The position numbers were made by a program, and so were the translations under genes. The notes beneath the pieces are model-generated. The model did not search any database and had not been told where the DNA came from. It saw only the letters and a list, made by a program, of their open reading frames with translations. DNA of 51,583 nucleotides from CAZEPJ01 sp964514105 (GTDB taxonomy: Bacteria > Desulfobacterota > Desulfocorpusculales > Desulfocorpusculum), in contig CAZEPJ010000030.1 in assembly GCA_964514105.1 (NCBI GenBank), positions 1-51,583 on the forward strand, given 5' to 3'. Position 1 is the stretch's first letter, and each line of letters starts with the position of its first letter. This document shows, piece after piece, positions 15,357-25,111 of this stretch.

Positions 15357-17036
15357 ATGAAGGGAAGCGAGGCGCTGGTGGGCATGCTGAGGCAGGCGGA
15401 GGTGGAGGTCGTCTTCGGCCTGTGCGGCGACACGAGCCTGCCGCTGTACGACGCCCTGCGGGAGGCCCAGGATGCAATCCGCCACGTCCTCGCTCGGGAT
15501 GAGCGGTCGGCCGGGTACATGGCCGACGCGTACGCCCGGCTGAGCGGCCGGGTGGGCGTGTGCGAGGCCCCCTCGGGCGGGGGCGCCACGTACCTTGCCC
15601 CCGGGGTCATCGAGGCCAATCTCTCTTCCGTCCCCCTGGTGGCCATGACCACGGACATCGACTCCCGGCTCCGGGGGCGCGGTACCCTTACCGAGATGGA
15701 CCAGGGTGCGTTTTTCGCCCCGTTGACGCGGTGGACCGGAACGCCCAGCCACAGCCGAGCCCTTCCCTGGGTCTTGCGCCAGGCCTTCCGGCAGGCCGTA
15801 TCAGGCCCCATGGGGGCCGCCCACATCTGCCTCCCGTACGACGTCCAGGAAGGCGAGGTCGCCGAGGCGGATGTCCGCATGGAGCCCCAGCTGGGCCGGT
15901 ACCCAGCCGGCCGAGCCGCCCCGGATCCCGAGGCCGTGCGCCGGGCCGCACGGCTCCTGGCGGAGAGCCGGCGGCCGGTCATGGTGGCCGGGGCCGGGGT
16001 CATCCGATCCGGGGCCTGGGCGGAGCTCGCCGCCCTGGCCCGGCGCCTGGGCTGCCCGGTGGCCACCTCCATCAGCGGCAAGGGGGCCATGGCCGAGACG
16101 CATCTGCTCGCCCTGGGGGTGATCGGGAGCAACGGGGGGCTGGCCTATCGACACGATGTCATCCGGGAGGCCGACCTCATCTTGTACGTGGGGTGCCGGG
16201 CGGGCTCGGTGACCACGGAGAAATGGACCCTGCCGGCGCCCGGGGCCGTCAAGGTCATGCAGATGGACGTGGAGCCGGCCCGGTTGGGCCTCAACTATCC
16301 GCTGGAGGTCGGGATGGCGGCGGATGCCCGCCTGGGGCTTGCCGCACTGGAAGGGGCGCTGGCCGATCTGGCCGGGGGGCGCGAGATGGCCAAGGTGGAC
16401 CCGGCGCAACTCATCGCCAGACGCGAGTCGTTCATGGCGCGGCGGCCCGAGTTCGCATCGGACGCGGTCCCCATCACGCCGGAGCGCTTCGTGGCCGAGT
16501 TCTCGGCGGCCCTGCCCGAAGGGGCCGTGGTCCTGGCCGACCCGGGCACGGCCACGCCGTATCTGGCGGCGTATTGGCGGGTGCCCCGGGCGGGTCGATG
16601 GTTCGTCGCCCCCCGGGCCCACGGGGCCCTGGGGTACGCCCTGCCGGCCGCGCTGGGGGCGCACCTGGCGCGGCCCGAGGCCAAGGTGGTGGGGGTCATG
16701 GGGGACGGCGGCTTCGGCATGGCCGTGGGCGAGCTGGAGACCCTGGTCCGCCTGGGCGCGCCCGTGACCCTGGTGATCCTGAGAAACGGCGTCTTCGGCT
16801 GGGTCAAGGCCGGCCAGCGGGCCCTGGGAGGCCGCTACTTCGGCGTGGACTTCTCGGTGAGCGACCACGCGCGCATCGCCCAGGCCTTCGGGCTGGAGGC
16901 CTGGCGGGCCGAGCGACCGGACGAGATCGCTTCCGCCCTCAAAGAGGCCCTGGGCCGCCCCGGACCGACCCTGGTGGAGGTCGTCTGCCAGCCCCTTCAC
17001 GAGGCCCGGGCGCCGGTATCCAAGTGGATCGCGTGA
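15357..17036 (+). CDS. Thiamine diphosphate-dependent acetolactate synthase-like enzyme
   Basis: A 559-residue protein of the ALS / pyruvate-decarboxylase superfamily. The N-terminal Pyr domain carries the cofactor-activating Glu49 in ARDERSAGYMADAYAR, a central domain follows, and the C-terminal PP domain has the GDGGFGMA ThDP/Mg motif near residue 449. ATG 15357 is chosen because GGGAGGAGG lies just upstream. No regulatory subunit or branched-chain pathway gene is nearby, so a biosynthetic ALS is unlikely. It couples (GTGA) to an Asp/Glu-racemase-family gene and diverges from a TRAP operon, suggesting metabolism of an imported 2-keto acid or related compound. Substrate unknown. Confidence 0.88.
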   Translation: MKGSEALVGMLRQAEVEVVFGLCGDTSLPLYDALREAQDAIRHVLARDERSAGYMADAYARLSGRVGVCEAPSGGGATYLAPGVIEANLSSVPLVAMTTDIDSRLRGRGTLTEMDQGAFFAPLTRWTGTPSHSRALPWVLRQAFRQAVSGPMGAAHICLPYDVQEGEVAEADVRMEPQLGRYPAGRAAPDPEAVRRAARLLAESRRPVMVAGAGVIRSGAWAELAALARRLGCPVATSISGKGAMAETHLLALGVIGSNGGLAYRHDVIREADLILYVGCRAGSVTTEKWTLPAPGAVKVMQMDVEPARLGLNYPLEVGMAADARLGLAALEGALADLAGGREMAKVDPAQLIARRESFMARRPEFASDAVPITPERFVAEFSAALPEGAVVLADPGTATPYLAAYWRVPRAGRWFVAPRAHGALGYALPAALGAHLARPEAKVVGVMGDGGFGMAVGELETLVRLGAPVTLVILRNGVFGWVKAGQRALGGRYFGVDFSVSDHARIAQAFGLEAWRAERPDEIASALKEALGRPGPTLVEVVCQPLHEARAPVSKWIA

Positions 17037-17050
17037 AGGGGGGGCATGCC

Positions 17051-17782
17051 ATGGCGGCCGAGGCCCCCCTGGGGGTGCTGATGCTGGATCACCGGCTCAC
17101 CCGGCCGCCCGGCGATCCCGGGAACCCGCGCTCGTTCCCGTTCCCGGTCCTCATCCGGGAACTCCCCGGGATCTCCCTGGAGAGGCTGCTGGCGCGGGAT
17201 CCCGCCCTCCTGGGGCCCCTCGTAAAGGCCGGCCGCGGGCTGGCGGCCCGGGGAGCCTGGGGGATCACCTCGGGCTGCGGCTTCTTCGTCATCTTCCAGC
17301 GGGAGATGGCGCGGGCCATGCCCGTGCCGGTGTTCCTCTCCAGCCTCCTGCAGCTCCCCCTGGCCCAGGCCGCCGTCGGCCCCGAGGCGAGCGTGGGGAT
17401 CCTCACCGCCCACGCCGGGCGCCTCACCGAGGCGCACCTGGAGGCGGCCGGCCGGCTCCCGTGGGGACGGGTGACCGTGGTTGGCCTCGAGGACCGCCCG
17501 CACTTCGCAGAGGGGGTCTTGAAGTCCCAGGGCCGGTACGATGTCGAGGGCATCCGCCGGGAGGTCGTCAGCGCGGCCAGGGAATTGATGGGCCGGGACC
17601 CGGCCTTGGGCGCACTGGTGCTCGAGTGCACCAACCTGCCCCCCTTCGCCCGGGACGTGCAGGTGGCCACCGGGCTCCCCGTGTACGACATCACCACCCT
17701 GGTGCACCTGGCCAAGGCGGCGTGCGTCAGGGGTCCATTTGAGGCCCTTTCTCCAGGACCGAGCCCAGGGGCAGCTCCCTGA
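17051..17782 (+). CDS. Aspartate/glutamate racemase family protein
   Basis: A 243-residue protein of the Asp/Glu/hydantoin racemase superfamily. The start GVLMLDHRLTRPPGDPGNPRSFPFPV (read as two short blocks) is typical of a widespread uncharacterised subgroup. Two potential catalytic cysteines are Cys76 in TSGCGF and Cys193 in LECTNLPPF, the two-base arrangement of racemases. ATG 17051 has a G-rich ribosome site; GTG 17033 overlaps the preceding stop and is an alternative. The family core ends near RGPF, and the last 14 residues run into the antisense 3' end of the carbonic-anhydrase-like gene. Racemase, maleate isomerase or decarboxylase activity are all possible. Confidence 0.85.
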   Translation: MAAEAPLGVLMLDHRLTRPPGDPGNPRSFPFPVLIRELPGISLERLLARDPALLGPLVKAGRGLAARGAWGITSGCGFFVIFQREMARAMPVPVFLSSLLQLPLAQAAVGPEASVGILTAHAGRLTEAHLEAAGRLPWGRVTVVGLEDRPHFAEGVLKSQGRYDVEGIRREVVSAARELMGRDPALGALVLECTNLPPFARDVQVATGLPVYDITTLVHLAKAACVRGPFEALSPGPSPGAAP

Positions 17783-18290
17783 GATGGTCCCGGTACAGGG
17801 GCGGCAGGGTCTGGTACAGGGCTGTGCCCCGCCGCTTTCTTTCCAGCAGCTCCTCCGAGGCCTCCCCCACCACCTTGGCGGGCACTCCGGCCACGATGGC
17901 CCGACGGGGGACCCGAAACCCCTCCAGGAGCACGGCCCCTGCCGCGATGGTGGCCTCATCGTCCACGACGACCGCGTCAAAGAGGATGGCCCCCATCCCC
18001 ACCAGGACGCGGCTCCCCACAACGGCCCCGTGGATGATGGCGCCGTGGCCCACATGGCAGTCCGTGCCCAGGGTCACCAGATCGCCCGGCCGCACATGGA
18101 TGACGCAGTTCTCCTGGACGTTGGAGCCCGCCCCCAGCCGGATCCCGCCCCAGTCGGCCCGGAGGGCCGCCCCCGGGCCGATGTAGCAGCCCGCTGCGAT
18201 CCTCACATCCCCTATGAGGACCGCCAGGGGATGGACGTAGGCCTCGGGATGGACCCGGGGCTCGCGATCCTTCAGGGCGTAAAAGGGCAT
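17727..18290 (-). CDS. Gamma carbonic anhydrase-like hexapeptide-repeat protein
   Basis: A 187-residue left-handed beta-helix protein of the YrdA/CaiE/PaaY group. Hexapeptide repeats run from about residue 14 to 150, and a C-terminal helix follows. Likely zinc ligands are His65 (ENCVIH) and His82/His87 (VGHGAIIHG), spaced as in archaeal Cam. GAGGAGG lies 7 bases before ATG 18290. The function may be carbonic anhydrase or, as for PaaY, thioesterase; many members have no detectable CA activity. Its 3' end overlaps the convergent racemase-family gene by 56 bases. Confidence 0.9.
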   Translation of the reverse strand: MPFYALKDREPRVHPEAYVHPLAVLIGDVRIAAGCYIGPGAALRADWGGIRLGAGSNVQENCVIHVRPGDLVTLGTDCHVGHGAIIHGAVVGSRVLVGMGAILFDAVVVDDEATIAAGAVLLEGFRVPRRAIVAGVPAKVVGEASEELLERKRRGTALYQTLPPLYRDHLRELPLGSVLEKGPQMDP

Positions 18291-18390
18291 GCTGAGACCT
18301 CCTCGGGGTGACATCCGTTTCCGAAGCGTCGAGATGGGCCATGGTATTCCCCCACGCCCGGAGGTTCAAGGGGGAAAAGGGATGCCCTGC

Positions 18391-18455
18391 CCCATGCATG
18401 TCGATGGGTATATAATGCGGGGACCGCTGAACGCGACGGGGGACGCCCGTCCCCC
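18391..18455 (+). promoter_or_regulatory. Promoter and leader hairpin of the SRPBCC gene
   Basis: A perfect TATAAT at 18411-18416 without a clear -35 element. The spacer holds the inverted repeat CCCAT-N8-ATGGG (18391-18408), an operator-like placement. The leader then has a perfect 7-bp hairpin, GGGGGAC-GCCC-GTCCCCC (18438-18455), before the AGGAGGAGGGGGAG ribosome site. Confidence 0.55.
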
Positions 18456-18478
18456 AACCCGGACAGGAGGAGGGGGAG

Positions 18479-18964
18479 ATGCTGCACCAACGGACGGTCA
18501 AGACGCACATCATGAGACTGACGGGCAACGCCGAGGCGGTCTTTCCACTTCTGTGTCCGGTTCGGGAATACGAGTGGATCGATACCTGGCAGTGCGAGAT
18601 GATCCACAGCGAGTCGGGGGTCGCCGAGCAGGATTGCATCTTCCGAACCACGTTTCCAGGCGACGGCCCCCCGGATACGTGGGTCGTCTCCCGATATGAG
18701 AGGCCGCGTCTCATCGAGTTCGTCCGGGTCAATGCCATACGGGCCATGCGCTACACCATACGGCTCGAGGACATGGGGGAGGGGTCCACCGAGGCCTTGT
18801 GGCGCCAGGTGATCACCGGGCTGAACGAGGAGGGCGACGCCTTGGTGGCACAGATCTCCGAGGACGCCTTCCATGGCAGGATGGAAGTCCTCGAGAGGAT
18901 GCTGAACCACTTCCTGAAGACGGGTCGCATGCTGCGGCTCCAGGACGCCCGGTCCGGAGGGTAG
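18479..18964 (+). CDS. SRPBCC (START-like) domain protein
   Basis: A 161-residue protein that looks like a single helix-grip SRPBCC domain, a fold that binds hydrophobic ligands. Typical features are the early GNAEAVFPLLCPVREYEWIDTW, the alternating beta strands (TTWVVSRYERPRLIEFVRV-like) and the long C-terminal helix AFHGRMEVLERMLNHFLKTG. The ribosome site is very strong and the gene has its own promoter. No enzyme activity can be assigned. Neighbours (carbonic-anhydrase-like on the other strand, clpB downstream) give no clear functional link. Confidence 0.8.
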   Translation: MLHQRTVKTHIMRLTGNAEAVFPLLCPVREYEWIDTWQCEMIHSESGVAEQDCIFRTTFPGDGPPDTWVVSRYERPRLIEFVRVNAIRAMRYTIRLEDMGEGSTEALWRQVITGLNEEGDALVAQISEDAFHGRMEVLERMLNHFLKTGRMLRLQDARSGG

Positions 18965-19065
18965 GGCGCCCCCCGGGGGCCTTCGAAGGGGCCTCGACTC
19001 ATCCAAAGGATGCCTGCCCTCTTGTCCCGCCCCCCTGGATTCTCCCACGCGGATGGTTACCTTTA

Positions 19066-19091
19066 TTGCGACGCGGGGTGGGGCGTCGCAA
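19066..19091 (+). promoter_or_regulatory. Perfect inverted repeat upstream of clpB
   Basis: TTGCGACGC-N8-GCGTCGCAA, two 9-base arms around 8 bases, ending 30 bases before the clpB start. The geometry resembles CIRCE (TTAGCACTC-N9-GAGTGCTAA), the HrcA operator, but the arm sequence differs. No T-run follows, so it is not a simple terminator. It could be an operator or a leader hairpin acting as a thermosensor. Confidence 0.6.
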
Positions 19092-19121
19092 AGATCCGGA
19101 GGAAGATAGAGGGAGAGATCC

Positions 19122-21743
<2,622 letters not shown>

Positions 21744-21898
21744 CCCCCCCCGGGGGCGGGGACCGCACCGCCCTCAAAGAAGCAGTTTCGGGGTGAGCAG
21801 CGCCCTCGGCCGTGGTCGGCGGGGAGCCCCCATGTGGATCCGCACAGGCCGTTGAGCCATGTCTCCCCAAGGTGCAAACTCAGTAAAGGACGGGTCCC

Positions 21899-22795
21899 AT
21901 GGAAGATGTGAACGGAAGCGAGGGCATGCACTACGAGGGATACTGCATCCGGCCGCCCAGCGAGGCGGAGAGCATCCTCCTGCAGGTGACGCTGGGCTGC
22001 TCGCACCACAAGTGCACCTTCTGCGGTTCTTACCGGGACAAGCGCTTCCGCATCAAGGAGGACCGCGTCATCCTGAGCGACATCCTTTTCGCCTCCAGGC
22101 ACATGGGGCGGCAGGACAAGCTCTTTCTCATGGACGGCGACGCGCTGATCATCCCCCAGAAGAGGCTCCTGTGTATCCTGGAGCAGATCCGGACCCACCT
22201 GCCCTGGGTCAGGCGGGTGGGGGCCTACGCCAACACCAAGGGGATCCGGATGAAGTCCCTGGATGAACTCGTCCGGCTCCGGGAGGCGGGACTGGGGATT
22301 CTGTACCTGGGGGTGGAGACGGGCGATGACGCCCTGCGGGAGAAGATCCGCAAGGGGTCCACCGCGGACGAGGCCGCCCGCCAGGGCAGAAAGGTCAAGG
22401 AGGCCGGCATCAAGCTCTCGGTGACGGTGCTGCTGGGCATCGGCGGGGTTGCCGGGTCCCTGGCCCATGCCCGGGCGACGGGGGAACTGCTCAGCGCGAT
22501 GGACCCCGATTACGTGGGCGCCCTGACCGTGATGCTCATCCCCGGGACCCCGCTTTACGAGGAGTATCGCCGGGGGATGTTCGATCTGCCGGACCAGCGG
22601 GGCATCCTCCTGGAACTGCGGGAGATGATCGCCCACACGGACCTCACGGGCGGGCTCTTCTTCTCCAACCACGCCTCCAACTACCTGCCCATCAAGGCGA
22701 GGCTCCCCCGGGGCAAGCAGGACGCCCTGGGGCTCATAGACAGGGCCCTGCGCGGGGAGGTGGGGCTTCGGCCCGAGTGGATGCGCGCCCTGTAG
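21899..22795 (+). CDS. Radical SAM protein with CX4CX2C cluster motif
   Basis: A 298-residue radical SAM enzyme. The cluster cysteines are Cys34, Cys39 and Cys42 in LGCSHHKCTFCGSYR. The spacing is CX4CX2C rather than the classical CX3CX2C, a variant seen in some uncharacterised members. Downstream SAM-barrel features include MDGDALIIP, GAYANTKGIR and YLGVETGDDALREKIRKG. No extra Cys-rich or B12 domain is visible. AAAGGA is 9 bases before ATG 21899. It is followed closely by a cupin gene, with 4 bases or 31 bases between depending on the start, so the two may form an operon. Substrate unknown. Confidence 0.9.
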   Translation: MEDVNGSEGMHYEGYCIRPPSEAESILLQVTLGCSHHKCTFCGSYRDKRFRIKEDRVILSDILFASRHMGRQDKLFLMDGDALIIPQKRLLCILEQIRTHLPWVRRVGAYANTKGIRMKSLDELVRLREAGLGILYLGVETGDDALREKIRKGSTADEAARQGRKVKEAGIKLSVTVLLGIGGVAGSLAHARATGELLSAMDPDYVGALTVMLIPGTPLYEEYRRGMFDLPDQRGILLELREMIAHTDLTGGLFFSNHASNYLPIKARLPRGKQDALGLIDRALRGEVGLRPEWMRAL

Positions 22796-22826
22796 GCGGA
22801 TGACGACCCGGCCGGGAGATGACAGC

Positions 22827-23186
22827 ATGAAGATCATCAGGATGAGCGAGGCGCCCAAGGAGTGCATCGCCGGGCCCGTGTTCACCGGGCCCGACGTCAC
22901 GCTTCAGACCCTGGCGCCGGACAGCAGGGAGTTCAGCGTGAACATGGTGAACTTCGGCAAGGGCGTCCGGAACAAGTTCCACGCCCACGAGGGGGAGCAG
23001 GTCCTCATCGTCACGGCCGGCAGGGGAATCGTGGCCACAGAGACGGAAAGGCAGTTCATCGCGCCGGGGGATGTGGTGCTGATCCCCGCCGGGGAAAAGC
23101 ACTGGCACGGCGCCGTCGAGGACGCCGAGCTCTCCCACATTTACGTGACCCGGCTGGGCGGGGCGTTCACGCAACTGGAGGAGTGA
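22827..23186 (+). CDS. Cupin domain protein
   Basis: A 119-residue single-domain cupin. Motif 1 is GVRNKFHAHEGEQVLIVTAGRG, giving two His and a Glu as metal ligands; motif 2 is PGDVVLIPAGEKHWHG with the third His. ATG 22827 with GGGAG upstream is preferred over ATG 22800. Small cupins of this kind often occur beside carboxymuconolactone-decarboxylase/AhpD-like proteins, and one is encoded convergently 0.4 kb away. The activity may be a dioxygenase, isomerase or simple ligand binding. Confidence 0.85.
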   Translation: MKIIRMSEAPKECIAGPVFTGPDVTLQTLAPDSREFSVNMVNFGKGVRNKFHAHEGEQVLIVTAGRGIVATETERQFIAPGDVVLIPAGEKHWHGAVEDAELSHIYVTRLGGAFTQLEE

Positions 23187-23206
23187 GCGTCGGGGCTCTC
23201 CCCCGT

Positions 23207-23572
23207 TCAGCGGTCCTTGAGCCACTGGAGGACCCGGAAGTGAAATGCCGCGGCGTTGAGGCCCTCCACCTCCAGGAAGATCCGAACAAAGTCCTGCCCC
23301 CGGATCAGGTGGCATCGGGCCCGGTGGAACACGGCCACCACGACTCCCTGGCCGGTCTCGGGGTTCAGCGACTTGGCCTTGAGGATCCGGGCGAACACGG
23401 GATAGACCTCGTCCCGGAGGTGCTCCCAGGGGCGCTCGCTCAGGAGGGAGACCTCGAAGAAGAGGCGGGGGGCCGCGGGGTCGTCCTCCATGGCCTCCCG
23501 ATACCGGTTGTAGGCCTCGCCGGGGAACGATTCGAAGGCCCTGGCCAGCAGGGCGTCCAGGTACGCGGGCAC
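23207..23572 (-). CDS. Small protein of unknown function downstream of the AhpD-like gene
   Basis: A 121-residue protein (GTG start at 23572, GAGG upstream) that begins 8 bases after the AhpD-like gene stops, so it is probably co-translated. It looks like a soluble alpha/beta protein with an acidic N-terminal half (RYREAMEDDPAAPRLFFEVS) and a hydrophobic strand VVVAVFHRARCHLIRG. No domain is recognised. GC-rich third positions and the tight coupling support it being real. Confidence 0.65.
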   Translation of the reverse strand: MPAYLDALLARAFESFPGEAYNRYREAMEDDPAAPRLFFEVSLLSERPWEHLRDEVYPVFARILKAKSLNPETGQGVVVAVFHRARCHLIRGQDFVRIFLEVEGLNAAAFHFRVLQWLKDR

Positions 23573-23580
23573 CGGAGGCC

Positions 23581-24120
23581 TCAGGCACCGCCTTCCAGGG
23601 GCGGGGCGTCCAGGTAGTCCATCTCGGTCCGGCTCACGATGGCCGTGAAGTTGGACAGGGTGGCCAGGGCGATGGTGCCGATGGCCTCCATGATCTCCTC
23701 GTCCGAGAACCCCTGATCCTTGACCGCCTGGAAGGTCGCGTCGTCCACGTGCCCCCGCTTCTCCACCACGGCCCTGGTGAACTTCAGCATGGCGTCGATC
23801 CGGGGGTCGGCGCTTTGCGCCCGGCGGGCATCCAGCGTCTCTCCCTTGCTCATGACGCCGTGCTCCACGGCGCTGGCGGTGTGGGAGGCCAGGCAGTACT
23901 CGCACCCGTTGATCTGGGAGGTGAGCAGATACACCATCTCCCGGATCTTCTTCTCCAGCTTGCCCGCATCCAGACACGCCGTGAGCTTGATGAACCCGTC
24001 GAAGACGTTGGGTGAGTTGGCCATCATGCAGTACAGGTTGGGGACCATCCCGATTCGCTGGAAGAGCTTTCGGGTGAAGGCATCGGCCTCCTCGGGCTCG
24101 ATGTAGTTGAACCGCGTCAT
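23581..24120 (-). CDS. Carboxymuconolactone decarboxylase / AhpD-like protein
   Basis: A 179-residue all-helical AhpD-fold protein. The redox motif CEYCLASH (CxxC then His) matches peroxidase-related family members that use thiol chemistry rather than decarboxylation. The start at 24120 has GAGGAGGT 5 bases upstream. The N-terminal PEEADAFTRKLFQRIGMVPNLYCMMANSP and C-terminal SNFTAIVSRTEMDYLDAPP are typical of the CMD group. It may act in peroxide or thiol protection. It forms a two-gene unit with the small unknown gene. Confidence 0.88.
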   Translation of the reverse strand: MTRFNYIEPEEADAFTRKLFQRIGMVPNLYCMMANSPNVFDGFIKLTACLDAGKLEKKIREMVYLLTSQINGCEYCLASHTASAVEHGVMSKGETLDARRAQSADPRIDAMLKFTRAVVEKRGHVDDATFQAVKDQGFSDEEIMEAIGTIALATLSNFTAIVSRTEMDYLDAPPLEGGA

Positions 24121-24871
24121 GACCACCTCCTCGATCGATATCTGCTTTGCCCGCGGGAACGCAAGCCGGCACACTGGCCCGATGGAGTAGCAGAGCGCGG
24201 CGCGCGTGTCAAGGGTGTGGGGTGCCCTGCCGGGCGGATCGAGACGGCCATGGCGCCGGCCGACATGATACCGCGTTTTTTCCAAGACCAGTCCATCGTT
24301 GAGTGCGCGCCGGCGCAAGCGGACCCCGCCCGGCTTGCGGCCCTGGGCCGTCGCGTTCTCCATGTCTGCAGGCCTCAGCTCTCGTGGATCAAGTGGCGGC
24401 GAGGCGATCCGCACATCCCCGAGGACCGGCCCCTCCCTCGCCGGGAAAGAGGCTCTGTCGTCTCCGATTGATGACTTGTCACGATCGTCCATCCCACAGG
24501 GGAAGTCATCTGCCTCCCCCATGCCGGAGCGATTCCCCGCTGCGCGTGCTCTTCGCTGCCGGGTCCAGGGGTCTCAAGGCCCCAGGATCGAGGGGGTGAT
24601 CCGGGGCGGAGAGTTCTCCATGGATCCGTTTGGCCGATGCCTCGGTCGACACCCCTGGGCCGGCGACGGAGGGTGCCGGCGGGACGTGCCAGCCTTTTCA
24701 TGTCCCTTGTGAACGGGCTCACGTTGGGATAGTCTCCGACGTGGTCTGCCAATGGGGCCGCTGGGGGTGGTGCGGCATGGGGCGCAGGGGCCTCGCCCAC
24801 GACCTGCAGGGCGCGGATCAGGAGGCCATCCTCGTACAGGTGGCCGGACACGGGGAATCGGGGGGGTGAAG
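24121..24871. other. 751-base intergenic region
   Basis: No convincing gene. The left edge has a minus-strand promoter for the AhpD-like gene. Reading frames exist on both strands but lack domains or good ribosome sites. The third-position GC is less extreme than in real neighbours. Nothing resembling a known RNA family was recognised, though a noncoding RNA cannot be ruled out. Confidence 0.5.
24184..24212 (-). promoter_or_regulatory. Putative promoter of the AhpD-like gene
   Basis: On the minus strand a perfect TTGACA (24207-24212), 17 bases, then a poor -10, TACTCC (24184-24189). It is placed about 60 bases before the start codon. Confidence 0.4.
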
Positions 24872-25111
24872 ATGGGCAGATACCAAATCGTGGCGGTGGA
24901 GGCGAACTGCACCGGGTGTCTCAGGTGCCAACTGGCCTGCTCCGAGCTCCGCACCGGGGCCTTCAATCCATCGGCGGCCCACATCCAGGTGCGGTTCTCG
25001 GACACGGCGTGCGCCATCGGGTTTTCCGAGCAGTGCGAGGCATGCGGAGTCTGTGCGGACCATTGCTTTTACGGGGCCTTGGAGAAAAGGGGAGAGGAGG
25101 CCGCACGATGA
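24872..25111 (+). CDS. 2x[4Fe-4S] ferredoxin-like electron carrier
   Basis: A 79-residue polyferredoxin with two CxxCxxCxxxC motifs: Cys13/16/19/23 and Cys55/58/61/65. It lacks the Pro after the last Cys of classical clostridial ferredoxins. This resembles the small Fe-S subunits encoded beside tungsten AORs. The ATG at 24872 follows a G-rich ribosome site. Its stop overlaps the AOR start (ATGA), so it is very likely the electron acceptor or subunit of the AOR. Confidence 0.88.
   Translation: MGRYQIVAVEANCTGCLRCQLACSELRTGAFNPSAAHIQVRFSDTACAIGFSEQCEACGVCADHCFYGALEKRGEEAAR

Noticed and set aside
15560..17033. Long alternative frame leading into the racemase-family gene
   Set aside because: It overlaps the clear ThDP enzyme in another frame and has a Gly/Arg/Pro composition typical of GC-rich shadow frames.
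21744..21760. C/G-rich run just after clpB as a terminator
   Set aside because: A short C8-G5 stem without a T-run cannot be called an intrinsic terminator.
24630..24869. A 79-residue plus-strand reading frame ending in Gly-Gly just before the ferredoxin gene, recalling MoaD/ThiS proteins
   Set aside because: The body shows no ubiquitin-like fold pattern, the third-position GC is lower than in neighbours and the start has no ribosome site. The GG end is probably the G-rich ribosome site of the ferredoxin gene.
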